Shown here piece after piece: positions 11,636-25,475 of a stretch of 64,000 nucleotides of DNA. The notes beneath the pieces were generated by a model that was given only the letters and a program-made list of their open reading frames with translations, was not told where the DNA came from and made no database searches. The stretch is taken from positions 16,634,608 through 16,698,607 of the forward strand of contig JAVTVX010000001.1 in NCBI GenBank assembly GCA_033439265.1, given 5' to 3'. The stretch is from Dillenia suffruticosa (lineage: Eukaryota; Streptophyta; Magnoliopsida; Dilleniales; Dilleniaceae). The position numbers were made by a program, and so were the translations under genes. Numbering within the stretch: the stretch's first letter is position 1; every line of letters begins with the position of its first letter.

Positions 11636-12984
11636 TGTTACTTTTATTACTTTGGGAGCAATAGTTTTGTAAGATACAATAGAGGATTCTTATTGACGAT
11701 GAAATTCATTCCTCAAGCACCGTCACTTTATATGAGAGGAAGTCCCAAAATTTATGTTAAACGCATTGACGCGGAGAGTTTTGCTCCCTCGTATTAACAC
11801 CTTCATTGCTTTTTGGCCTCCCTTTTATGAAACTTACGACCCAAGCATTAAATGACTTATGTGAAAAGCACCTGGTTTTCTTATTGGTCGATAAATAGAT
11901 GATCATGGAACACAAAATAATTGCGAAACTAGAGGACGCGGGAACGACAATTGACCGTCGTTTAACGCACCGAAATACAGTTAGCCACGCCCGTGCCAGC
12001 GTGTCACGTTAAATTTGATTTTCGTCCCTTTTCCGTAATTATGCAAACTAATTATCGGAGCGATGTGAGTTTGAGTGTTGGGTGGTCGAACTTTCTTTAT
12101 ATAACGCACGCTACATCTTGCAAGAATAGAATGACCGACGCATTTTTGAAATTTTGAGCAGTTTCAAACCGTCACAGATGTTATTTTTGAGAAGTACATG
12201 CGAGCTCCATCTATGCCGTCGGTCACGGATCGACCCTTTGTTGCAAATAAAATTTTTTGAAAAAGACAAAATTCTTGTAACGCGTAGATATTATTCTGAA
12301 TTGAGAAATTCTGCTAGCATGCGAAATCGGTCTCTCGTAATCGAGATAGAATTTTTAAATTTCGGTCCCGAGAAGCCTAGAAGACAGTGACTTTAATCGA
12401 GGGAAAGACCTTTGTAACGGTCGTGCGACATTTCGACGGCAACGGAAATAGGTCAATGCAAAACCAATGTCCATTTTCAAGTGCGTCCGATCCACGTGTG
12501 TCCCGCACAGGTAGATCAGTGACGTTATTATACTTTTGTGTTTTGTATTTTTGTAGCTTTACAAATCATGAGATCAACGACTAAACAAGTTCTTTTATTT
12601 CAATTTCACGAATGAGGCAAGAAAAACTCTTTCATTCTTTTGTTTTTGTTAGCAACTGGTAAACAAGTCTTCCACCGAACAGCGCACGTCACCCCCTCCT
12701 GAGCGGGCGACAGTGCGATCGTGATTTGGATATGCCGGCTTCCTTTCTCACGTTATTACACATTTTTTGCTACCGTTGGGGCACGCTTCAATGTTTGACT
12801 CAAATGAAGCTTGGCCGTCATTAACAACAAAAGTTCCCTGTCGCATAGGCAAGATTTCATAATAAAACATATCTAGCCACATTTCAAGAGACCGGAACGT
12901 GATATTCTTATGAATAGTCTTAAATTTTTTCGCACTTAGCGATCGGACAGAAACGAAAAATGGAAAAACAAAAGGATAGCATTT

Positions 12985-13365
12985 TTAAGAAGATACGGGG
13001 GCGACTTTAGAACACTTCTCCCATATATCTTTGGCACCTTGATGAGCTTGCGCTACCCTGTCCTTAAGGTCTGGTCTTGTGAGACCGTGCTCAACCAATG
13101 TTGTGTGACAAGATTGTCCATTCTTTATAAGTTGGATGCAGCACTCATCGGTAACGTTAATGAGTTCGGTGGCGAATACAAAACCGTATATCTCCTGTCC
13201 ACAGTAGAAAGTTAGACCGGACTTGCACTTTTTCACAACGGCACGATACCCTGGGTAAGGCTCTGGCGCGGTGTATCGGATGTCCTTGTCCGCAAGGCAT
13301 GTCGCGACCAACAGCGTTAATGCGACAAAAAAGATTGCCGAAACGGTATTGTTCCCCCTCTTCAT
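12985..13365 (-). CDS. Prolamin-like secreted protein, array copy 8
   Basis: Identical protein; majority-haplotype unit without private variants. Confidence 0.87.
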   Translation of the reverse strand: MKRGNNTVSAIFFVALTLLVATCLADKDIRYTAPEPYPGYRAVVKKCKSGLTFYCGQEIYGFVFATELINVTDECCIQLIKNGQSCHTTLVEHGLTRPDLKDRVAQAHQGAKDIWEKCSKVAPVSS

Positions 13366-14714
13366 TGTTACTTTTATTACTTTGGGAGCAATAGTTTTGT
13401 AAGATACAATAGAGGATTCTTATTGACGATGAAATTCATTCCTCAAGCACCGTCACTTTATATGAGAGGAAGTCCCAAAATTTATGTTAAACGCATTGAC
13501 GCGGAGAGTTTTGCTCCCTCGTATTAACACCTTCATTGCTTTTTGGCCTCCCTTTTATGAAACTTACGACCCAAGCATTAAATGACTTATGTGAAAAGCA
13601 CCTGGTTTTCTTATTGGTCGATAAATAGATGATCATGGAACACAAAATAATTGCGAAACTAGAGGACGCGGGAACGACAATTGACCGTCGTTTAACGCAC
13701 CGAAATACAGTTAGCCACGCCCGTGCCAGCGTGTCACGTTAAATTTGATTTTCGTCCCTTTTCCGTAATTATGCAAACTAATTATCGGAGCGATGTGAGT
13801 TTGAGTGTTGGGTGGTCGAACTTTCTTTATATAACGCACGCTACATCTTGCAAGAATAGAATGACCGACGCATTTTTGAAATTTTGAGCAGTTTCAAACC
13901 GTCACAGATGTTATTTTTGAGAAGTACATGCGAGCTCCATCTATGCCGTCGGTCACGGATCGACCCTTTGTTGCAAATAAAATTTTTTGAAAAAGACAAA
14001 ATTCTTGTAACGCGTAGATATTATTCTGAATTGAGAAATTCTGCTAGCATGCGAAATCGGTCTCTCGTAATCGAGATAGAATTTTTAAATTTCGGTCCCG
14101 AGAAGCCTAGAAGACAGTGACTTTAATCGAGGGAAAGACCTTTGTAACGGTCGTGCGACATTTCGACGGCAACGGAAATAGGTCAATGCAAAACCAATGT
14201 CCATTTTCAAGTGCGTCCGATCCACGTGTGTCCCGCACAGGTAGATCAGTGACGTTATTATACTTTTGTGTTTTGTATTTTTGTAGCTTTACAAATCATG
14301 AGATCAACGACTAAACAAGTTCTTTTATTTCAATTTCACGAATGAGGCAAGAAAAACTCTTTCATTCTTTTGTTTTTGTTAGCAACTGGTAAACAAGTCT
14401 TCCACCGAACAGCGCACGTCACCCCCTCCTGAGCGGGCGACAGTGCGATCGTGATTTGGATATGCCGGCTTCCTTTCTCACGTTATTACACATTTTTTGC
14501 TACCGTTGGGGCACGCTTCAATGTTTGACTCAAATGAAGCTTGGCCGTCATTAACAACAAAAGTTCCCTGTCGCATAGGCAAGATTTCATAATAAAACAT
14601 ATCTAGCCACATTTCAAGAGACCGGAACGTGATATTCTTATGAATAGTCTTAAATTTTTTCGCACTTAGCGATCGGACAGAAACGAAAAATGGAAAAACA
14701 AAAGGATAGCATTT

Positions 14715-15095
14715 TTAAGAAGATACGGGGGCGACTTTAGAACACTTCTCCCATATATCTTTGGCACCTTGATGAGCTTGCGCTACCCTGTCCTTAAGGT
14801 CTGGTCTTGTGAGACCGTGCTCAACCAATGTTGTGTGACAAGATTGTCCATTCTTTATAAGTTGGATGCAGCACTCATCGGTAACGTTAATGAGTTCGGT
14901 GGCGAATACAAAACCGTATATCTCCTGTCCACAGTAGAAAGTTAGACCGGACTTGCACTTTTTCACAACGGCACGATACCCTGGGTAAGGCTCTGGCGCG
15001 GTGTATCGGATGTCCTTGTCCGCAAGGCATGTCGCGACCAACAGCGTTAATGCGACAAAAAAGATTGCCGAAACGGTATTGTTCCCCCTCTTCAT
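14715..15095 (-). CDS. Prolamin-like secreted protein, array copy 9
   Basis: Identical protein. The unit has one private C-to-G change at 15426 (offset 1586), upstream of the gene beyond its core promoter. Confidence 0.87.
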   Translation of the reverse strand: MKRGNNTVSAIFFVALTLLVATCLADKDIRYTAPEPYPGYRAVVKKCKSGLTFYCGQEIYGFVFATELINVTDECCIQLIKNGQSCHTTLVEHGLTRPDLKDRVAQAHQGAKDIWEKCSKVAPVSS

Positions 15096-16444
15096 TGTTA
15101 CTTTTATTACTTTGGGAGCAATAGTTTTGTAAGATACAATAGAGGATTCTTATTGACGATGAAATTCATTCCTCAAGCACCGTCACTTTATATGAGAGGA
15201 AGTCCCAAAATTTATGTTAAACGCATTGACGCGGAGAGTTTTGCTCCCTCGTATTAACACCTTCATTGCTTTTTGGCCTCCCTTTTATGAAACTTACGAC
15301 CCAAGCATTAAATGACTTATGTGAAAAGCACCTGGTTTTCTTATTGGTCGATAAATAGATGATCATGGAACACAAAATAATTGCGAAACTAGAGGACGCG
15401 GGAACGACAATTGACCGTCGTTTAAGGCACCGAAATACAGTTAGCCACGCCCGTGCCAGCGTGTCACGTTAAATTTGATTTTCGTCCCTTTTCCGTAATT
15501 ATGCAAACTAATTATCGGAGCGATGTGAGTTTGAGTGTTGGGTGGTCGAACTTTCTTTATATAACGCACGCTACATCTTGCAAGAATAGAATGACCGACG
15601 CATTTTTGAAATTTTGAGCAGTTTCAAACCGTCACAGATGTTATTTTTGAGAAGTACATGCGAGCTCCATCTATGCCGTCGGTCACGGATCGACCCTTTG
15701 TTGCAAATAAAATTTTTTGAAAAAGACAAAATTCTTGTAACGCGTAGATATTATTCTGAATTGAGAAATTCTGCTAGCATGCGAAATCGGTCTCTCGTAA
15801 TCGAGATAGAATTTTTAAATTTCGGTCCCGAGAAGCCTAGAAGACAGTGACTTTAATCGAGGGAAAGACCTTTGTAACGGTCGTGCGACATTTCGACGGC
15901 AACGGAAATAGGTCAATGCAAAACCAATGTCCATTTTCAAGTGCGTCCGATCCACGTGTGTCCCGCACAGGTAGATCAGTGACGTTATTATACTTTTGTG
16001 TTTTGTATTTTTGTAGCTTTACAAATCATGAGATCAACGACTAAACAAGTTCTTTTATTTCAATTTCACGAATGAGGCAAGAAAAACTCTTTCATTCTTT
16101 TGTTTTTGTTAGCAACTGGTAAACAAGTCTTCCACCGAACAGCGCACGTCACCCCCTCCTGAGCGGGCGACAGTGCGATCGTGATTTGGATATGCCGGCT
16201 TCCTTTCTCACGTTATTACACATTTTTTGCTACCGTTGGGGCACGCTTCAATGTTTGACTCAAATGAAGCTTGGCCGTCATTAACAACAAAAGTTCCCTG
16301 TCGCATAGGCAAGATTTCATAATAAAACATATCTAGCCACATTTCAAGAGACCGGAACGTGATATTCTTATGAATAGTCTTAAATTTTTTCGCACTTAGC
16401 GATCGGACAGAAACGAAAAATGGAAAAACAAAAGGATAGCATTT

Positions 16445-16825
16445 TTAAGAAGATACGGGGGCGACTTTAGAACACTTCTCCCATATATCTTTGGCACCTT
16501 GATGAGCTTGCGCTACCCTGTCCTTAAGGTCTGGTCTTGTGAGACCGTGCTCAACCAATGTTGTGTGACAAGATTGTCCATTCTTTATAAGTTGGATGCA
16601 GCACTCATCGGTAACGTTAATGAGTTCGGTGGCGAATACAAAACCGTATATCTCCTGTCCACAGTAGAAAGTTAGACCGGACTTGCACTTTTTCACAACG
16701 GCACGATACCCTGGGTAAGGCTCTGGCGCGGTGTATCGGATGTCCTTGTCCGCAAGGCATGTCGCGACCAACAGCGTTAATGCGACAAAAAAGATTGCCG
16801 AAACGGTATTGTTCCCCCTCTTCAT
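16445..16825 (-). CDS. Prolamin-like secreted protein, array copy 10
   Basis: Identical protein; majority-haplotype unit, the last before the block of units sharing the offset-536 variant. Confidence 0.87.
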   Translation of the reverse strand: MKRGNNTVSAIFFVALTLLVATCLADKDIRYTAPEPYPGYRAVVKKCKSGLTFYCGQEIYGFVFATELINVTDECCIQLIKNGQSCHTTLVEHGLTRPDLKDRVAQAHQGAKDIWEKCSKVAPVSS

Positions 16826-18174
16826 TGTTACTTTTATTACTTTGGGAGCAATAGTTTTGTAAGATACAATAGAGGATTCTTATTGACGATGAAATTCATT
16901 CCTCAAGCACCGTCACTTTATATGAGAGGAAGTCCCAAAATTTATGTTAAACGCATTGACGCGGAGAGTTTTGCTCCCTCGTATTAACACCTTCATTGCT
17001 TTTTGGCCTCCCTTTTATGAAACTTACGACCCAAGCATTAAATGACTTATGTGAAAAGCACCTGGTTTTCTTATTGGTCGATAAATAGATGATCATGGAA
17101 CACAAAATAATTGCGAAACTAGAGGACGCGGGAACGACAATTGACCGTCGTTTAACGCACCGAAATACAGTTAGCCACGCCCGTGCCAGCGTGTCACGTT
17201 AAATTTGATTTTCGTCCCTTTTCCGTAATTATGCAAACTAATTATCGGAGCGATGTGAGTTTGAGTGTTGGGTGGTCGAACTTTCTTTATATAACGCACG
17301 CTACATCTTGCAAGAATAGAATGACCGACGCATTTTTGAAATTTTGAGCAGTTTCAAACCGTCACAGATGTTATTTTTGAGAAGTACATGCGAGCTCCAT
17401 CTATGCCGTCGGTCACGGATCGACCCTTTGTTGCAAATAAAATTTTTTGAAAAAGACAAAATTCTTGTAACGCGTAGATATTATTCTGAATTGAGAAATT
17501 CTGCTAGCATGCGAAATCGGTCTCTCGTAATCGAGATAGAATTTTTAAATTTCGGTCCCGAGAAGCCTAGAAGACAGTGACTTTAATCGAGGGAAAGACC
17601 TTTGTAACGGTCGTGCGACATTTCGACGGCAACGGAAATAGGTCAATGCAAAACCAATGTCCATTTTCAAGTGCGTCCGATCCACGTGTGTCCCGCACAG
17701 GTAGATCAGTGACGTTATTATACTTTTGTGTTTTGTATTTTTGTAGCTTTACAAATCATGAGATCAACGACTAAACAAGTTCTTTTATTTCAATTTCACG
17801 AATGAGGCAAGAAAAACTCTTTCATTCTTTTGTTTGTGTTAGCAACTGGTAAACAAGTCTTCCACCGAACAGCGCACGTCACCCCCTCCTGAGCGGGCGA
17901 CAGTGCGATCGTGATTTGGATATGCCGGCTTCCTTTCTCACGTTATTACACATTTTTTGCTACCGTTGGGGCACGCTTCAATGTTTGACTCAAATGAAGC
18001 TTGGCCGTCATTAACAACAAAAGTTCCCTGTCGCATAGGCAAGATTTCATAATAAAACATATCTAGCCACATTTCAAGAGACCGGAACGTGATATTCTTA
18101 TGAATAGTCTTAAATTTTTTCGCACTTAGCGATCGGACAGAAACGAAAAATGGAAAAACAAAAGGATAGCATTT

Positions 18175-18555
18175 TTAAGAAGATACGGGGGCGACTTTAG
18201 AACACTTCTCCCATATATCTTTGGCACCTTGATGAGCTTGCGCTACCCTGTCCTTAAGGTCTGGTCTTGTGAGACCGTGCTCAACCAATGTTGTGTGACA
18301 AGATTGTCCATTCTTTATAAGTTGGATGCAGCACTCATCGGTAACGTTAATGAGTTCGGTGGCGAATACAAAACCGTATATCTCCTGTCCACAGTAGAAA
18401 GTTAGACCGGACTTGCACTTTTTCACAACGGCACGATACCCTGGGTAAGGCTCTGGCGCGGTGTATCGGATGTCCTTGTCCGCAAGGCATGTCGCGACCA
18501 ACAGCGTTAATGCGACAAAAAAGATTGCCGAAACGGTATTGTTCCCCCTCTTCAT
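18175..18555 (-). CDS. Prolamin-like secreted protein, array copy 11
   Basis: Identical protein. First of five consecutive units (11-15) sharing T-to-G at offset 536 (here 17836), downstream of the gene. Confidence 0.87.
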   Translation of the reverse strand: MKRGNNTVSAIFFVALTLLVATCLADKDIRYTAPEPYPGYRAVVKKCKSGLTFYCGQEIYGFVFATELINVTDECCIQLIKNGQSCHTTLVEHGLTRPDLKDRVAQAHQGAKDIWEKCSKVAPVSS

Positions 18556-19904
18556 TGTTACTTTTATTACTTTGGGAGCAATAGTTTTGTAAGATACAAT
18601 AGAGGATTCTTATTGACGATGAAATTCATTCCTCAAGCACCGTCACTTTATATGAGAGGAAGTCCCAAAATTTATGTTAAACGCATTGACGCGGAGAGTT
18701 TTGCTCCCTCGTATTAACACCTTCATTGCTTTTTGGCCTCCCTTTTATGAAACTTACGACCCAAGCATTAAATGACTTATGTGAAAAGCACCTGGTTTTC
18801 TTATTGGTCGATAAATAGATGATCATGGAACACAAAATAATTGCGAAACTAGAGGACGCGGGAACGACAATTGACCGTCGTTTAACGCACCGAAATACAG
18901 TTAGCCACGCCCGTGCCAGCGTGTCACGTTAAATTTGATTTTCGTCCCTTTTCCGTAATTATGCAAACTAATTATCGGAGCGATGTGAGTTTGAGTGTTG
19001 GGTGGTCGAACTTTCTTTATATAACGCACGCTACATCTTGCAAGAATAGAATGACCGACGCATTTTTGAAATTTTGAGCAGTTTCAAACCGTCACAGATG
19101 TTATTTTTGAGAAGTACATGCGAGCTCCATCTATGCCGTCGGTCACGGATCGACCCTTTGTTGCAAATAAAATTTTTTGAAAAAGACAAAATTCTTGTAA
19201 CGCGTAGATATTATTCTGAATTGAGAAATTCTGCTAGCATGCGAAATCGGTCTCTCGTAATCGAGATAGAATTTTTAAATTTCGGTCCCGAGAAGCCTAG
19301 AAGACAGTGACTTTAATCGAGGGAAAGACCTTTGTAACGGTCGTGCGACATTTCGACGGCAACGGAAATAGGTCAATGCAAAACCAATGTCCATTTTCAA
19401 GTGCGTCCGATCCACGTGTGTCCCGCACAGGTAGATCAGTGACGTTATTATACTTTTGTGTTTTGTATTTTTGTAGCTTTACAAATCATGAGATCAACGA
19501 CTAAACAAGTTCTTTTATTTCAATTTCACGAATGAGGCAAGAAAAACTCTTTCATTCTTTTGTTTGTGTTAGCAACTGGTAAACAAGTCTTCCACCGAAC
19601 AGCGCACGTCACCCCCTCCTGAGCGGGCGACAGTGCGATCGTGATTTGGATATGCCGGCTTCCTTTCTCACGTTATTACACATTTTTTGCTACCGTTGGG
19701 GCACGCTTCAATGTTTGACTCAAATGAAGCTTGGCCGTCATTAACAACAAAAGTTCCCTGTCGCATAGGCAAGATTTCATAATAAAACATATCTAGCGAC
19801 ATTTCAAGAGACCGGAACGTGATATTCTTATGAATAGTCTTAAATTTTTTCGCACTTAGCGATCGGACAGAAACGAAAAATGGAAAAACAAAAGGATAGC
19901 ATTT

Positions 19905-20285
19905 TTAAGAAGATACGGGGGCGACTTTAGAACACTTCTCCCATATATCTTTGGCACCTTGATGAGCTTGCGCTACCCTGTCCTTAAGGTCTGGTCTTGT
20001 GAGACCGTGCTCAACCAATGTTGTGTGACAAGATTGTCCATTCTTTATAAGTTGGATGCAGCACTCATCGGTAACGTTAATGAGTTCGGTGGCGAATACA
20101 AAACCGTATATCTCCTGTCCACAGTAGAAAGTTAGACCGGACTTGCACTTTTTCACAACGGCACGATACCCTGGGTAAGGCTCTGGCGCGGTGTATCGGA
20201 TGTCCTTGTCCGCAAGGCATGTCGCGACCAACAGCGTTAATGCGACAAAAAAGATTGCCGAAACGGTATTGTTCCCCCTCTTCAT
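19905..20285 (-). CDS. Prolamin-like secreted protein, array copy 12
   Basis: Identical protein. Its unit shares the offset-536 G (19566) and has a private C-to-G at 19798, about 107 bp past the stop codon. Confidence 0.87.
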   Translation of the reverse strand: MKRGNNTVSAIFFVALTLLVATCLADKDIRYTAPEPYPGYRAVVKKCKSGLTFYCGQEIYGFVFATELINVTDECCIQLIKNGQSCHTTLVEHGLTRPDLKDRVAQAHQGAKDIWEKCSKVAPVSS

Positions 20286-21634
20286 TGTTACTTTTATTAC
20301 TTTGGGAGCAATAGTTTTGTAAGATACAATAGAGGATTCTTATTGACGATGAAATTCATTCCTCAAGCACCGTCACTTTATATGAGAGGAAGTCCCAAAA
20401 TTTATGTTAAACGCATTGACGCGGAGAGTTTTGCTCCCTCGTATTAACACCTTCATTGCTTTTTGGCCTCCCTTTTATGAAACTTACGACCCAAGCATTA
20501 AATGACTTATGTGAAAAGCACCTGGTTTTCTTATTGGTCGATAAATAGATGATCATGGAACACAAAATAATTGCGAAACTAGAGGACGCGGGAACGACAA
20601 TTGACCGTCGTTTAACGCACCGAAATACAGTTAGCCACGCCCGTGCCAGCGTGTCACGTTAAATTTGATTTTCGTCCCTTTTCCGTAATTATGCAAACTA
20701 ATTATCGGAGCGATGTGAGTTTGAGTGTTGGGTGGTCGAACTTTCTTTATATAACGCACGCTACATCTTGCAAGAATAGAATGACCGACGCATTTTTGAA
20801 ATTTTGAGCAGTTTCAAACCGTCACAGATGTTATTTTTGAGAAGTACATGCGAGCTCCATCTATGCCGTCGGTCACGGATCGACCCTTTGTTGCAAATAA
20901 AATTTTTTGAAAAAGACAAAATTCTTGTAACGCGTAGATATTATTCTGAATTGAGAAATTCTGCTAGCATGCGAAATCGGTCTCTCGTAATCGAGATAGA
21001 ATTTTTAAATTTCGGTCCCGAGAAGCCTAGAAGACAGTGACTTTAATCGAGGGAAAGACCTTTGTAACGGTCGTGCGACATTTCGACGGCAACGGAAATA
21101 GGTCAATGCAAAACCAATGTCCATTTTCAAGTGCGTCCGATCCACGTGTGTCCCGCACAGGTAGATCAGTGACGTTATTATACTTTTGTGTTTTGTATTT
21201 TTGTAGCTTTACAAATCATGAGATCAACGACTAAACAAGTTCTTTTATTTCAATTTCACGAATGAGGCAAGAAAAACTCTTTCATTCTTTTGTTTGTGTT
21301 AGCAACTGGTAAACAAGTCTTCCACCGAACAGCGCACGTCACCCCCTCCTGAGCGGGCGACAGTGCGATCGTGATTTGGATATGCCGGCTTCCTTTCTCA
21401 CGTTATTACACATTTTTTGCTACCGTTGGGGCACGCTTCAATGTTTGACTCAAATGAAGCTTGGCCGTCATTAACAACAAAAGTTCCCTGTCGCATAGGC
21501 AAGATTTCATAATAAAACATATCTAGCCACATTTCAAGAGACCGGAACGTGATATTCTTATGAATAGTCTTAAATTTTTTCGCACTTAGCGATCGGACAG
21601 AAACGAAAAATGGAAAAACAAAAGGATAGCATTT

Positions 21635-22015
21635 TTAAGAAGATACGGGGGCGACTTTAGAACACTTCTCCCATATATCTTTGGCACCTTGATGAGCTTG
21701 CGCTACCCTGTCCTTAAGGTCTGGTCTTGTGAGACCGTGCTCAACCAATGTTGTGTGACAAGATTGTCCATTCTTTATAAGTTGGATGCAGCACTCATCG
21801 GTAACGTTAATGAGTTCGGTGGCGAATACAAAACCGTATATCTCCTGTCCACAGTAGAAAGTTAGACCGGACTTGCACTTTTTCACAACGGCACGATACC
21901 CTGGGTAAGGCTCTGGCGCGGTGTATCGGATGTCCTTGTCCGCAAGGCATGTCGCGACCAACAGCGTTAATGCGACAAAAAAGATTGCCGAAACGGTATT
22001 GTTCCCCCTCTTCAT
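21635..22015 (-). CDS. Prolamin-like secreted protein, array copy 13
   Basis: Identical protein; unit shares the offset-536 G (21296) and has no private change. Confidence 0.87.
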   Translation of the reverse strand: MKRGNNTVSAIFFVALTLLVATCLADKDIRYTAPEPYPGYRAVVKKCKSGLTFYCGQEIYGFVFATELINVTDECCIQLIKNGQSCHTTLVEHGLTRPDLKDRVAQAHQGAKDIWEKCSKVAPVSS

Positions 22016-23364
22016 TGTTACTTTTATTACTTTGGGAGCAATAGTTTTGTAAGATACAATAGAGGATTCTTATTGACGATGAAATTCATTCCTCAAGCAC
22101 CGTCACTTTATATGAGAGGAAGTCCCAAAATTTATGTTAAACGCATTGACGCGGAGAGTTTTGCTCCCTCGTATTAACACCTTCATTGCTTTTTGGCCTC
22201 CCTTTTATGAAACTTACGACCCAAGCATTAAATGACTTATGTGAAAAGCACCTGGTTTTCTTATTGGTCGATAAATAGATGATCATGGAACACAAAATAA
22301 TTGCGAAACTAGAGGACGCGGGAACGACAATTGACCGTCGTTTAACGCACCGAAATACAGTTAGCCACGCCCGTGCCAGCGTGTCACGTTAAATTTGATT
22401 TTCGTCCCTTTTCCGTAATTATGCAAACTAATTATCGGAGCGATGTGAGTTTGAGTGTTGGGTGGTCGAACTTTCTTTATATAACGCACGCTACATCTTG
22501 CAAGAATAGAATGACCGACGCATTTTTGAAATTTTGAGCAGTTTCAAACCGTCACAGATGTTATTTTTGAGAAGTACATGCGAGCTCCATCTATGCCGTC
22601 GGTCACGGATCGACCCTTTGTTGCAAATAAAATTTTTTGAAAAAGACAAAATTCTTGTAACGCGTAGATATTATTCTGAATTGAGAAATTCTGCTAGCAT
22701 GCGAAATCGGTCTCTCGTAATCGAGATAGAATTTTTAAATTTCGGTCCCGAGAAGCCTAGAAGACAGTGACTTTAATCGAGGGAAAGACCTTTGTAACGG
22801 TCGTGCGACATTTCGACGGCAACGGAAATAGGTCAATGCAAAACCAATGTCCATTTTCAAGTGCGTCCGATCCACGTGTGTCCCGCACAGGTAGATCAGT
22901 GACGTTATTATACTTTTGTGTTTTGTATTTTTGTAGCTTTACAAATCATGAGATCAACGACTAAACAAGTTCTTTTATTTCAATTTCACGAATGAGGCAA
23001 GAAAAACTCTTTCATTCTTTTGTTTGTGTTAGCAACTGGTAAACAAGTCTTCCACCGAACAGCGCACGTCACCCCCTCCTGAGCGGGCGACAGTGCGATC
23101 GTGATTTGGATATGCCGGCTTCCTTTCTCACGTTATTACACATTTTTTGCTACCGTTGGGGCACGCTTCAATGTTTGACTCAAATGAAGCTTGGCCGTCA
23201 TTAACAACAAAAGTTCCCTGTCGCATAGGCAAGATTTCATAATAAAACATATCTAGCCACATTTCAAGAGACCGGAACGTGATATTCTTATGAATAGTCT
23301 TAAATTTTTTCGCACTTAGCGATCGGACAGAAACGAAAAATGGAAAAACAAAAGGATAGCATTT

Positions 23365-23745
23365 TTAAGAAGATACGGGGGCGACTTTAGAACACTTCTC
23401 CCATATATCTTTGGCACCTTGATGAGCTTGCGCTACCCTGTCCTTAAGGTCTGGTCTTGTGAGACCGTGCTCAACCAATGTTGTGTGACAAGATTGTCCA
23501 TTCTTTATAAGTTGGATGCAGCACTCATCGGTAACGTTAATGAGTTCGGTGGCGAATACAAAACCGTATATCTCCTGTCCACAGTAGAAAGTTAGACCGG
23601 ACTTGCACTTTTTCACAACGGCACGATACCCTGGGTAAGGCTCTGGCGCGGTGTATCGGATGTCCTTGTCCGCAAGGCATGTCGCGACCAACAGCGTTAA
23701 TGCGACAAAAAAGATTGCCGAAACGGTATTGTTCCCCCTCTTCAT
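23365..23745 (-). CDS. Prolamin-like secreted protein, array copy 14
   Basis: Identical protein; unit shares the offset-536 G (23026) and has a private C-to-A at 23914, about 170 bp upstream of the ATG. Confidence 0.87.
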   Translation of the reverse strand: MKRGNNTVSAIFFVALTLLVATCLADKDIRYTAPEPYPGYRAVVKKCKSGLTFYCGQEIYGFVFATELINVTDECCIQLIKNGQSCHTTLVEHGLTRPDLKDRVAQAHQGAKDIWEKCSKVAPVSS

Positions 23746-25094
23746 TGTTACTTTTATTACTTTGGGAGCAATAGTTTTGTAAGATACAATAGAGGATTCT
23801 TATTGACGATGAAATTCATTCCTCAAGCACCGTCACTTTATATGAGAGGAAGTCCCAAAATTTATGTTAAACGCATTGACGCGGAGAGTTTTGCTCCCTC
23901 GTATTAACACCTTAATTGCTTTTTGGCCTCCCTTTTATGAAACTTACGACCCAAGCATTAAATGACTTATGTGAAAAGCACCTGGTTTTCTTATTGGTCG
24001 ATAAATAGATGATCATGGAACACAAAATAATTGCGAAACTAGAGGACGCGGGAACGACAATTGACCGTCGTTTAACGCACCGAAATACAGTTAGCCACGC
24101 CCGTGCCAGCGTGTCACGTTAAATTTGATTTTCGTCCCTTTTCCGTAATTATGCAAACTAATTATCGGAGCGATGTGAGTTTGAGTGTTGGGTGGTCGAA
24201 CTTTCTTTATATAACGCACGCTACATCTTGCAAGAATAGAATGACCGACGCATTTTTGAAATTTTGAGCAGTTTCAAACCGTCACAGATGTTATTTTTGA
24301 GAAGTACATGCGAGCTCCATCTATGCCGTCGGTCACGGATCGACCCTTTGTTGCAAATAAAATTTTTTGAAAAAGACAAAATTCTTGTAACGCGTAGATA
24401 TTATTCTGAATTGAGAAATTCTGCTAGCATGCGAAATCGGTCTCTCGTAATCGAGATAGAATTTTTAAATTTCGGTCCCGAGAAGCCTAGAAGACAGTGA
24501 CTTTAATCGAGGGAAAGACCTTTGTAACGGTCGTGCGACATTTCGACGGCAACGGAAATAGGTCAATGCAAAACCAATGTCCATTTTCAAGTGCGTCCGA
24601 TCCACGTGTGTCCCGCACAGGTAGATCAGTGACGTTATTATACTTTTGTGTTTTGTATTTTTGTAGCTTTACAAATCATGAGATCAACGACTAAACAAGT
24701 TCTTTTATTTCAATTTCACGAATGAGGCAAGAAAAACTCTTTCATTCTTTTGTTTGTGTTAGCAACTGGTAAACAAGTCTTCCACCGAACAGCGCACGTC
24801 ACCCCCTCCTGAGCGGGCGACAGTGCGATCGTGATTTGGATATGCCGGCTTCCTTTCTCACGTTATTACACATTTTTTGCTACCGTTGGGGCACGCTTCA
24901 ATGTTTGACTCAAATGAAGCTTGGCCGTCATTAACAACAAAAGTTCCCTGTCGCATAGGCAAGATTTCATAATAAAACATATCTAGCCACATTTCAAGAG
25001 ACCGGAACGTGATATTCTTATGAATAGTCTTAAATTTTTTCGCACTTAGCGATCGGACAGAAACGAAAAATGGAAAAACAAAAGGATAGCATTT

Positions 25095-25475
25095 TTAAGA
25101 AGATACGGGGGCGACTTTAGAACACTTCTCCCATATATCTTTGGCACCTTGATGAGCTTGCGCTACCCTGTCCTTAAGGTCTGGTCTTGTGAGACCGTGC
25201 TCAACCAATGTTGTGTGACAAGATTGTCCATTCTTTATAAGTTGGATGCAGCACTCATCGGTAACGTTAATGAGTTCGGTGGCGAATACAAAACCGTATA
25301 TCTCCTGTCCACAGTAGAAAGTTAGACCGGACTTGCACTTTTTCACAACGGCACGATACCCTGGGTAAGGCTCTGGCGCGGTGTATCGGATGTCCTTGTC
25401 CGCAAGGCATGTCGCGACCAACAGCGTTAATGCGACAAAAAAGATTGCCGAAACGGTATTGTTCCCCCTCTTCAT
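25095..25475 (-). CDS. Prolamin-like secreted protein, array copy 15
   Basis: Identical protein; last unit of the offset-536 G block (24756). Confidence 0.87.
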   Translation of the reverse strand: MKRGNNTVSAIFFVALTLLVATCLADKDIRYTAPEPYPGYRAVVKKCKSGLTFYCGQEIYGFVFATELINVTDECCIQLIKNGQSCHTTLVEHGLTRPDLKDRVAQAHQGAKDIWEKCSKVAPVSS